NCBI GenBank assembly: GCA_033060915.1
Contig: CM065392.1
Coordinates: 13,593,001 to 13,657,000 of the forward strand
Source of the DNA: Euryodendron excelsum
Taxonomy: Eukaryota; Streptophyta; Magnoliopsida; Ericales; Pentaphylacaceae
Length of the DNA: 64,000 nt
Direction of reading: 5' to 3'
The notes below the pieces were generated by a model. The model was not told the DNA's origin. It did no database searches and saw nothing but the letters and a program-made list of their open reading frames with translations. A program made the translations under genes and the position numbers. Of the stretch, positions 55,820-64,000 are shown in pieces (positions within the stretch are counted from its first letter, which is position 1; the number at the start of each line of letters is the position of its first letter).

Positions 55820-57770
55820 TGCATGAGACTTTGATCTTCTTTTGCCCTTTGTCCCTGAGATGTACTGATGTTAGACAGTTTTATAGTTTTGTATAAGGAT
55901 GGATGTTTATGGTACTTAGATGCACAGATAGACAGATATATATGATCAGAGGCATGTGATATTTATTCCATGAGTTGATGCTGATGACTTCTATTTCTAC
56001 AGGGAGTTATATCCTATGTGTGCAAAGCTCATGCTGATTTTTTTTTATTTTATTTTTTATTTTTTTAAACATATGCACAAGTTAGAAATATGTTAATAGA
56101 ATGACATAGGGTGCTGTTAGACTTGTAGCCTTGGGAATGGTAACTCCCTCCTCTTCGGGGGTTTAGCCTCTCTTCTGGCTCAATCCTACCTCGATTGGAT
56201 GATAGCACTTCGCACCTTTCTCAACCTCTTGACTGCCCCCCAACTTTCTATCCTAGGGTTAGTGTATAGGGTTATTGGGCTGAGACTCTCAACTCTCGGG
56301 GTCTTAGCAACAACTTACCTGACCCTTGGCAGAGCGATAAGTGGCCAGTCATTTCAATCCGAGAAGACTTTATTTAGGACCGTAATGTAGGCTAGGTTAT
56401 GGGGTTTTAGAAACAACGGGATATGTAGGCTCAAATTCAATGTTGTTTCCAGCAAGGTTTAGATCCAAACTGTCCTTAACCGTTTTTCAGTAGGATTAGC
56501 ATCTTCTCTTTCTTTTTTTTTTTTTTTTTTTTAGCTTTGGCAGCGTATCTAACTCATTTAGATCAAGCAATCTATTTTCAATCAGAGAGGACTTTAATAG
56601 GGTTGTAATGTAGGCCATGGTTTTAGGGTTTTGCAAGAAAGGGTAAAGGCTCAAACCTATTGTACCTACTGGGTTTCCTTGTAACCTAGGATCACCTTTA
56701 AATTTCCTTCTTGCTTTTGACCATGTATTTCTCAGGGTGAAGATAATCTTTTTCTGCCACCCCTTCTATAGACTTTTTGAAATAAACATGACTTTCTTCT
56801 CATTTGATCTTCTCATTATGTTTTTGAAGATAACTCAATCATAATTTTCTTCAGGCCTTTCGTTAAAGGCTTTTTTTTTTTTTGGCCTCTTGCCCCTTGG
56901 CAACTTCTTTCTTTTGCTTTTTTCCTTTCTATTTCTTTTCTTTTCTTTTACGAAACGGAACAATTCTTTAACCCTTTTCCCTTAAACCTTTTCCCTTGGT
57001 AGCTCAATATACCCAGTGTGGGCAATGATCCCTAGGTTGGGGTTTTGTTAAGAAAGGATAGATAGCTCAACAGGTTTGGCAAGGGGTTACTTTTGACTGT
57101 ATGGGAAATGAAATGAGGCCCTCTCTTCACTTTGACTTAAATTGCTTGATCCATAGAGTTTTTCAACACTATCCTAGCATGATAGAGGTGGACACCACTC
57201 CTAGAGTTCTCAACTATTGTCTGCCCCAGTGTGGGGAGGACAGTCTTGGATCAGGGTTAACAAAGAAAATTTTCACTTTCCGCGAGGCACTAGGGGTTAA
57301 GCAAAGGGGAAGATGAGCGCATTTAGTCATTTATTCAGTTATTTATTCTTTATATGTGGGGGAATGAAAGATGGCTTCTTTTAATTTTGATAAACTAGCC
57401 ACACATCACTTAACCTCAGAGTCTTGCAAGTGCTGACTTTGGGTAGTTTTCTCACTCATCCTTATTCTCTCTTTCTGTGGAAGGCTGATCATTTGGCGAG
57501 TGTTTAACTCATGCTATCATCCCTTCAAGTTGGATCATTCCATAAGACAAACCATGCCCCTTGCGTAGAAAGTAGTCACTATTCCCAGGAAAGACAAGAC
57601 AACAGCAATGGAAGGAAAGACTGTCATTTGATTATTATTATTATTTTTATGAAAAGCATAAGGTTCTTAGGCAATAAGAAAATTTAAACATTAATTAAAA
57701 ACAAGAAGTAAAAGGGATAGAAAGAAAGTGGGTGAAACCACCCCTCTCTTGTACGCTTGTGTAAAGAACC
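55820..57770 (-). other. D2 segment between gag and antisense PMD; pol absent
   Basis: AT-rich, with T-runs at about 56035 and 56515-56535, the ancestral duplicated block (56340 and 56575) and short non-conserved frames. No RT, RNase H or integrase motif was found on either strand. Confidence 0.6.
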
Positions 57771-57775
57771 CATTT

Positions 57776-59782
57776 TTAGTATGGCCTTGGGACAATTCCC
57801 ACGTCTTCGATGCTCCATTCGCGACCCGGATCTTCTGCCAAGACGAGACAAGCAAAGGTTTCCCCTAGAGCTCCATAGATGTTGACGTTGTTGATGCGGT
57901 TGTCAGCCTCCTTCTTGTTCTGTGTAGTGGGTTCTTCTGTAAACAGGGTGTCCAGCTCGCCCCCTTCCAATTCGAATGGCTCTGCTTGTGCTCTTGGCTT
58001 CTTTATCCTCCAGCTCATTTCTTCATAGTTGTACTCATTTGTGGGCCAATGACTCTCTAGCAAATGATGTTCGGCCGCGGCATATTTCGGATGCAGAAAC
58101 TCAGCACCCCATCCATCAGCAACCACGTTTTCAGTAATCTCATCTCCCAGGAACATTGGCTCCTCAATGGGCCAGTCGGAAGCATCAGGCACTTCATCGG
58201 GGTTATGGAGATAGATTGGGCATAATGGGAGATCCTCCTCCTAGTCAACTTCTTCCTCAGTCTCCCAATCGTCCTCATAGTCCTCGGCCTTAGGCTCGTC
58301 AAACACTCCCTCGCCTTCCATTTCTACTAGTACCATATTGACGGTGTGATCTGGCAGAGGGTTAGCTGTCACATTGGGAGTGGGAGCAGGCTTTACTGGC
58401 TGCAAATCGATGGTCTTATTGTCGATCAGGTCTTGGATCTTGTGCTTGAGAGCAAAGCAGTTTTCGGTGTCATGCCCCTGGCCACCTGAATGATATTCAC
58501 ATGTAAGAGCGGCATTAAAGGTCGGGGGCAAATGACTTGGCAACGGGCGAGCAGGGATGGGCTTCAAGATATTGTTCTTTAGAAGGCTATGGTAGGCCTC
58601 AGTTTGGGTACAGGCTAAGGCATCGAAGGTGCGGATACGTCGAGCAGGTCTATTGAAGTTGGGTCGTGCCCCAGCGGGACCATAGTTTGGGGTTGGAGCA
58701 GGCATGGTCAAGGTGGGCAAGGGCAGTACTGGGGGTGATTGTAGCGGAGGTCGGTATTGAGTTGGTTGGCTAGGCAGAATAGCAGACACTTCGCTTTCCT
58801 TCCTGATTGTGCCCCTTGTAGTAGCCACCTTCTTGGCTATGTTGGTGGTATTTTCTCCAATCTTGGCATAGGGATCTGTGATTCTTCCTGTCTTGAGGCC
58901 ATTTTCTATCATTTCCCCTTGCATGATGAGTTCGGAGAAGCTTTTTCCCACGCTTGTGCAGAGTTTCTCATAGAATATACCTTGAAAAGTATGTATAAAT
59001 AGTTGTACATACTCCTTTTCTTCCAACGGGGGATTAACTTGTGCAGCGGCCTCCCTCCATCTTAGGGCGTATGCTTTAAAACTCTCCTTCTCACCCTTGC
59101 TCATCGTCATCAAGGACCAGCGATCGGAAGTGAGATCGATGTTGTGACGGTATTGGGCTTTGAATGCATTGACTAACTCCATCCAGGTTGTGATCTTCCT
59201 TAAGTCCAGATGAGCGAACCATTGTAGAGCCGACCCGGTGAGGCTGTGTTGGAATAACTGCATAAGGAGCTTTGGGTCGTTGCCATGTCCATTTAGTGCT
59301 CCAGCATATAGACGAAGATGAGCAACAGGGTTACCGGTACCGTCATACTTCTGGAAGTCAGGCATTTTAAACTTAGCAGGCCTCGGGTGGTCAGGGAAGA
59401 AACATAGCTCAACATAGGAAGTGAATCCGTAAGCATCATGGCCATGGAGACTTCGCAACGAATCCTCCAACCCTTGGATTTTCAGACTGAGAGGGTCTAG
59501 AGGGGCCTTCTTCGTAACGGGTGAAAGCAATATGGTCTCCTCTTCTTCAGTATTGACCCTTTTGGCATCTTCTTTGGTTTTCCTAGTATTGTCAGACTGA
59601 AGCAAGATCCTCGGATTAGCGAGTTCAAGGTCTTTAGATGAAGTCGTTGATGATGACGGGACCGCAGTAGTATCCTTCATGGCCAGAGTTTGAATGAGTT
59701 TGAGCATCTCATCCATCTTAGTCCTCATTTCATTAACTTCCTCTCAAGAGACTTGAGAGGATTCTTCAAGGTTAGCAGCCAT
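57776..59782 (-). pseudogene. gag: Ty3/Gypsy (Tat-type) gag with C-terminal extension
   Basis: Gag forms the particle core. The likely start is ATG at 59782-59780 (MAANLEESSQ). One TGA (59746-59744) precedes a clean 495-codon stretch (59728-58241). Domains: an acidic, Thr/Ser-rich start; KMPDFQKYDGTGNPVAHL near residue 120; the capsid-type core with LTGSALQWF, RWREAAAQV and LFIHTFQGIFYEKL; a Pro-rich linker; a zinc-knuckle-like CEYH-GG-GHDTENC (residues 410-424 of the clean stretch) followed by KIQDLID; and an acidic end. A TAG (58243-58241) is followed in the same frame by 154 further codons, Glu-rich, to 57776. No protease motif is present in that extension. The homologous region is deleted in E and B. 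Confidence 0.85.
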
Positions 59783-59863
59783 CAATGATGCTTTATGCCG
59801 AGTGATAATAGGATCCCTAGGTGGATGTTGCACTTTCTTGGGAGCAATGTTGACTCAGTACAA

Positions 59864-59895
59864 GGTGACTTCTGTAAATAGAAATAAAAAGAAAC
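59864..59895 (-). promoter_or_regulatory. Candidate 3' splice site upstream of gag
   Basis: In element sense a pyrimidine-rich run (CTTTGTTTCTTTTTATTTC) leads to TATTTACAG|AAGTCACC, with AG at 59873-59872. Candidate donors are GTGAGT at 61407-61402 near the LTR end, or the AAGGTAGGC-type site in R. The gag frame is open upstream of its ATG to a TGA at 59857-59855. Confidence 0.4.
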
Positions 59896-59899
59896 AAAG

Positions 59900-61309
59900 G
59901 AAAAAGACAAAAACACAAGTCACAAGTTAGTTTTTGATTTTTAGAGAGCTTTATGCAATGCATGTCCTAGGGTTGCCCCTGCTTGAGAGGGAGACTAAAC
60001 ATGATGTATTGGCTCACTTTTGGAGATAGGGGTTTTGCCCCTGTATGCAGGCACCTTATCGTTAGGTGGGAACCTTCAGCCATTCATGCATTTATTCATA
60101 AAAACAAAGAAGTACATTAAATTCTGGGTTTGAAATACAAAAGAATTGAAATACATTTTAATAGGGGGAGAGGGAACATTTTCCTTTGGACTTCCACCTA
60201 TCTACTTTTACAAAAGGGAAAACCTAAACTACTCTTGAGTCTTTGGATTCGCCTTCCTTGGATTTGATGTTGAGGAGGTCGCTGAGAGACCTTGTTGATT
60301 GATTGCCCCTTGTCTTCTTGGCAACCCTATCTCCGTGAGCATAAAGGGATTGGGGCCCCTCTTATGGAATGAATCGAGATGCATGCAATGAGTCCTTAGG
60401 GTTACGCGGGAACCCTTAGGGTTTGGGTAGGTTTAATGCAAGGGAGAGTGACGTTGGTGACACTCTCAATGGGTTGATCACATGCATGAGCATGCAGTGA
60501 CTTGAGTTGCTTGGAACTCTTGTCTTAACATGGAATATTGAATGCATGAACATGAATATGCAAAAAGTATAAAGAGAGAAGGTACAATTGAAGTAAACAT
60601 GCATGCATGAATAGTTAGACAAGCATTATAACAGTATAAATACAAGCATTATAATAACAGGTATAAATGAAAGTAAGAGCAGTCGCCCTTTCCTCCGTGA
60701 TTTTGAAAACGGTGCTCGTGTCCTAAATTCGGCAGAGGTTCGGTTATGCATGGTGTCTATATGAGTATGAGGTTGAGGGTTAACTAATGCGTCCTAAAAA
60801 GGCTCGGTCCCCGGAACTTCAAACCTAGGCCCACTCCCCGAGGTGGTGCCATGATCGGTTGGTGATCCGAGCGGGGGAACCATCAAGAGGCCGTAGGCGA
60901 AGAAACTGACACAGCATCTTGCCCACAACCACTATACCGTTCCCTCTTTCTAACTAGAAACGACATATCAGGGTATGCAAGTATGCAGAATGCAAGCGCA
61001 CATGCAGTGTATGTGTGATTTTTAAAAGTGGAGGAAAGGGCCTAACAACTCCCATTCATCCTGTATATCACATTCATGCAAATCAGTTAATAATGTTTAA
61101 ACATAAAACGCACCTACAAAACAAAGATGCAAGTGTTAGTATGTGGATGGCAAACATAATACAAGATAATATGAATGAATGCATGTTTGTTTTTTTTTTT
61201 TGGAAACAATTTTGAAAATTTAGAGTGAATAGGATTGAACCAAGTTAATTGAAGACTCTACATGGGTAAAGGGTAAAGAGACATGACTAACGGCCTAACC
61301 CTCTAAGTT
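59900..61309 (-). other. Element D2 leader
   Basis: Untranslated region between the PBS and gag with a single copy of the block that is duplicated in E and B (59950-60560). A 68-codon frame (60622-60416) resembles 39025-39213 of E, but no function is evident. Confidence 0.55.
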
Positions 61310-61327
61310 TCCTCAGCGGAGTCGCCA
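61310..61327 (-). promoter_or_regulatory. Primer-binding site of element D2
   Basis: TGGCGACTCCGCTGAGGA on the minus strand, 2 bp from the LTR end. It differs at one base from that of E. Confidence 0.85.
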
Positions 61328-62098
61328 GCTGTCGCGCCCAGATTTTTCGCACTCGAGGAATACTCACCTAAGTGGGAAAAATGTTATACTCTCTCGTTAG
61401 AACTCACCCTCCTAGAAGAATGAGTGCGACTAGGTTTGAATTGAAAATTTAATTTGAATAAAGGGCTTTTGAAAAAGATTCGGAGTCGCCACCTAACTTA
61501 ATTAAGGTGAGTTAGGTCACCTAAAAACTAAGAGTAATCCAAAAACTACACTTAGGGTTTTTGAAAAACAATTTTGAAAATATCTCCTCAAGAGAGGGTT
61601 TTTAGGAAAACAGGTTGTTTGGCAACCTTTGGAAAATATTTAGCCCTTTTTGAAAAACAACTCCTTTTGGTCTTTGAAATCAGTGATTCTAGGTTCGGAG
61701 GTTGGTTACGTGTAGGGAAGATGCACTAAGCTATCACCCTACCCCGCCCTTTCGGTACCTACATGTCAATCTACCCTAGGTTTACCTATGAGAGTCTTTA
61801 ACTAACTAAATGGTTCAACCCTATTCACTTTGAAAAATAAATGTTTGAAAACTAACATGATGCATGATATGCAAGTGCAAGTTAAAAGGATTGGAAAATA
61901 GAAATTGATTTGATTTGAAAATAGATTTGAAGAAATAGAATTGAAATTGGAAATTTTGAAAATTTGAAAATAGAAATTTGAAAATGGAAAGTTTGAAAGT
62001 AGACGGGAATTTGAGATTTGAAAAGATTTTGGAAACCGCACCCATGAGGGTGGAATTGAAAGTTTGAAAAGTGTTGTGACCGCACCTATGAAGGTTGC

Positions 62099-62134
62099 CT
62101 ACGTATCCCTTTGGGGGAATCAGGTCAGTCGTAG
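62099..62134 (-). ncRNA. Two-stem U5 element (D2 copy)
   Basis: Identical in both stems to the E 5' LTR copy: CTACG / CGTAG outer, TCCC / GGGA inner. 36 nt. Confidence 0.6.
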
Positions 62135-62149
62135 TTCAGACCGGAGTCT

Positions 62150-63810
62150 GATTGAAAATAGAAGAGTGGATTGAAGAAGGAACTTGAATTGGACATTGAA
62201 TTTGATTTGAAATTAGAAAATGAGATTTGAAATTGGAATTGAGAGGATTGGACTTGCTTTGGAAAGATTGATTTTGGAAAGACTTGGTTTTGGGAAGAAG
62301 GAGGTTTAGGAAACCTAGACTTGAGATTAAGAAAGATTGGATTGGAATATTTGATTTGGAAAGATCTTGGAAGATTTGGAAACTTGGAATTTAGGAAAGA
62401 TTCGGATTAGGAAAGGTCCGATTTAGGAAAGTGTCATCTTTGGAAAGTTTTTGAATTAGGAAAGTTTTAGGTTTAGGAAAGTTTTGAATTTAAGAAAGTT
62501 TTGAAATTGGAAAGTTTGAAAATTGGAAAGTTTTGAATTTAGAAAGTTTTGAAATAGGGAAGTTTTGAAAATAGGAAAGTTTCGTTTTAGGAAAGGTTTG
62601 AAAAAGGAAAGTTTTCAATTTAGGAAATGTTTGAATTAAGAAAGTTTCAACATAAGAAAGTCTTAAATTAAGAGAGTTTTGAGTTTAGAAAAGTCTTAGA
62701 TTTGGAAAAATTTGAAGTTCAAGAAAGTTTAGAATTTAGAAAGTTTTGAATATGGAAAGATTTGAAATTTAGAAAGTTTAAGATTTAGAAAGTTTTATAG
62801 TTTTAAGAAATCTTAAGATTAGAAAAGGTTTGAGTTTAGAAAAAGTTTGAAAAATTAGATTTGGAAAAGGGGTGGGATTAGGAAAGGGTTGAATCAGGAA
62901 AGATTTTTATGTTCAAGTTTTTGGAAACTTAAAGTTTAGGAAAGTGGAAGGTTAGGAAGAATTTGAATTAGGAAAGATTTGGATTTTGAAACTTAAGGAA
63001 AGATTTGAAGTTTAGGTTTAGGAAACTTATGGTTTAGGAAGGTAGGAAATTAGGAAGGTCTAGATTAGGAAGGGATTGGATTTGGTTTTTAAAAGCAAAG
63101 GTTTGATTTATTTTCAAAAACGGAGGATAGGATCTAGTTTCCTAAACGGGGAGATTGGATTTGGTTTCTTAAAGGGAAGATTTGATTTGACAAGGATGTA
63201 GAAAGGGAGATTCTAGAAACCCTAGCTTTGAAAAATTGTGGTTTTGACGTAGAAAAGAGGTTTTGAAAACATGAATAGTTTTGATATAGAAAACAAAAGA
63301 TTTTGGAAATCTAGGCATGGGGCAAAGTTTGAAAATCATGTTTTTGGAAAGAAAATTAGGGTTTCCTAATTGTGGCCTCTAAGGCTTGACTTGGGCTCTA
63401 AGAAAAGAGTTTTTAGAAAGTACGCTTTTGGAAACGAGTTTTTGGAAGGAAGTCCTAAGGAGGAGTTTTTGGAAAGTGAATTTGGAAATAGAGTTTTTGG
63501 AAAGATTTTTGGAAAAAGGGAGTTTTTGGAAACATAGATTTTGGGAGGAAAAATCCTAGAGGGGAGTTTCTAGAAGGAAGATTTAGAAAGGTTTTTGAAG
63601 AGAGTTTTTAGGAAGGTGAATCTAGGGAGTGTTTTTAGAAAGTGAATTTTGAGGAAAAGATTTTGGAGAGGAGTTGAAAAAGAGAGTTTTGAAAAATAGA
63701 TTTTTGAAAGGAGTTTTTGAAAAACCATTTTGGAGAGGAGAGCTTTTGGAAAGTATGTTGAAAAATAAGTTTTTTAGGAAGAGATTTTTGAATAGAGAGT
63801 TTTTAGAAGG
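62150..63810 (-). repeat. Purine-rich degenerate repeat in U5 of D2
   Basis: TTTAGGAAAGTTT and TTTTGGAAAG units over about 1.65 kb, homologous in reverse to 35820-37440 of E. Confidence 0.8.
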
Positions 63811-64000
63811 TATAAAAACGTCTCACTTTCCTAAAGCTATTCTAGCCATAAGAAGGTTAGAACCACTTTAAGAAAGTGGTTTTGAAAACAAGGTTTGAAA
63901 ATATAGACCAAAAGGTCACTTTTAATATAACACTTTCCTAAAGCAACCCTAGCCATGGAAAAGCTAGAATCACCCTAGAATTGTGGTTTTGAAAACAAGT

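Larger units (their letters stand above)
52651..61329 (-). mobile_element. Element D2 internal region (8.7 kb)
   Basis: In element sense: PBS, leader, gag (about 59.8-57.8 kb), 1.95 kb without coding content, then an antisense PMD gene and the PPT. Pol is entirely absent. It is the most complete internal region in the window. Confidence 0.85.
61330..64000 (-). mobile_element. Element D2 5' LTR, U5 and part of R; continues off the window
   Basis: It begins, on the minus strand, at the end GGGCGCGACA (61330). It contains the GTGAGT donor-like site (61407-61402), the two-stem element (62099-62134), the purine-rich tract (62150-63810) and the start of the U5 hairpin units (63838-63985). The TATA box and U3 lie outside the window. 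Confidence 0.88.

Noticed and set aside
57101..57770. Possible host gene fragments between gag and PMD
   Set aside because: Short frames are not conserved between D1, D2 and B, and the segment aligns as element non-coding DNA.
1..64000. tRNA, rRNA or other host RNA genes
   Set aside because: No tRNA-like cloverleaf with A and B boxes or rRNA-like stretch was noticed. The tRNA-like similarity is confined to the PBS sequences.

Overview
This window is plant nuclear DNA made almost entirely of nested, decayed LTR retrotransposons, and I see no host gene in it. The signs are TG...CA-ended LTRs of about 4-5 kb, polypurine tracts, primer-binding sites that read TGGCGACTCCGCTGGGGA (17 of 18 bases match the complement of the plant tRNA-Arg(ACG) 3' end as I remember it), a Ty3/Gypsy-type gag, and antisense genes for a plant mobile domain (PMD) protein. 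This combination points to the Tat/Ogre lineage of Ty3/Gypsy elements in an angiosperm, probably a eudicot, in silenced heterochromatin. No reverse transcriptase, RNase H or integrase reading frame was recognised on either strand.

Layout, left to right. 1-1199: U3 half of a minus-strand LTR. 1200-1620: unassigned DNA. 1621-22469: element B (minus), made of a left-truncated 3' LTR (1621-3751), an internal region, and a 5' LTR (13460-22469). B is broken by two solo LTRs, each with a perfect 5-bp target-site duplication: S1 (3831-8022, minus, GCGGT) and S2 (15512-20667, plus, ACCAC). 22470-22564: spacer with a perfect palindrome. 22565-23707: fragment C, the U3 of a plus-strand LTR. 23708-32988: element D1 (minus), with a complete 3' LTR, the polypurine tract, PMD pseudogene copy 1 on the opposite strand, then truncation. 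32989-50157: element E (plus), with both LTRs, PBS and PPT, a protease scrap and a PMD-like antisense remnant. 50158 to the right edge: element D2 (minus), with a truncated 3' LTR, antisense PMD copy 2, gag, PBS, and the U5 part of its 5' LTR running off the window.

The elements share one plan: LTR - leader - gag and/or protease remnants - a pol-less gap - an antisense gene next to the PPT - LTR. The antisense gene has an untranslated first exon and a first intron that ends just before an ATG, and in D1 and D2 it also has an 88-bp second intron. D1 and D2 carry a PMD gene. E carries a different, PMD/DUF7745-like reading frame in the same slot. A GGCGCCACT-n3-AGTGGCGCC palindrome stands upstream of the LTR TATA box and also upstream of the antisense gene, so the two transcription units may share a regulator.

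Within the LTRs I found structure that coding content does not explain: a phased 155-158 bp U3 repeat present in every LTR whose U3 is visible, with S2 the exception at 145 bp; family-specific hairpin arrays, one of them with a TTCG loop; a 36-38 nt two-stem element in U5 with apparent compensatory changes; and long strand-asymmetric purine or pyrimidine tracts. E's 3' LTR faces the inverted D2 LTR, an arrangement that could produce hairpin RNA.
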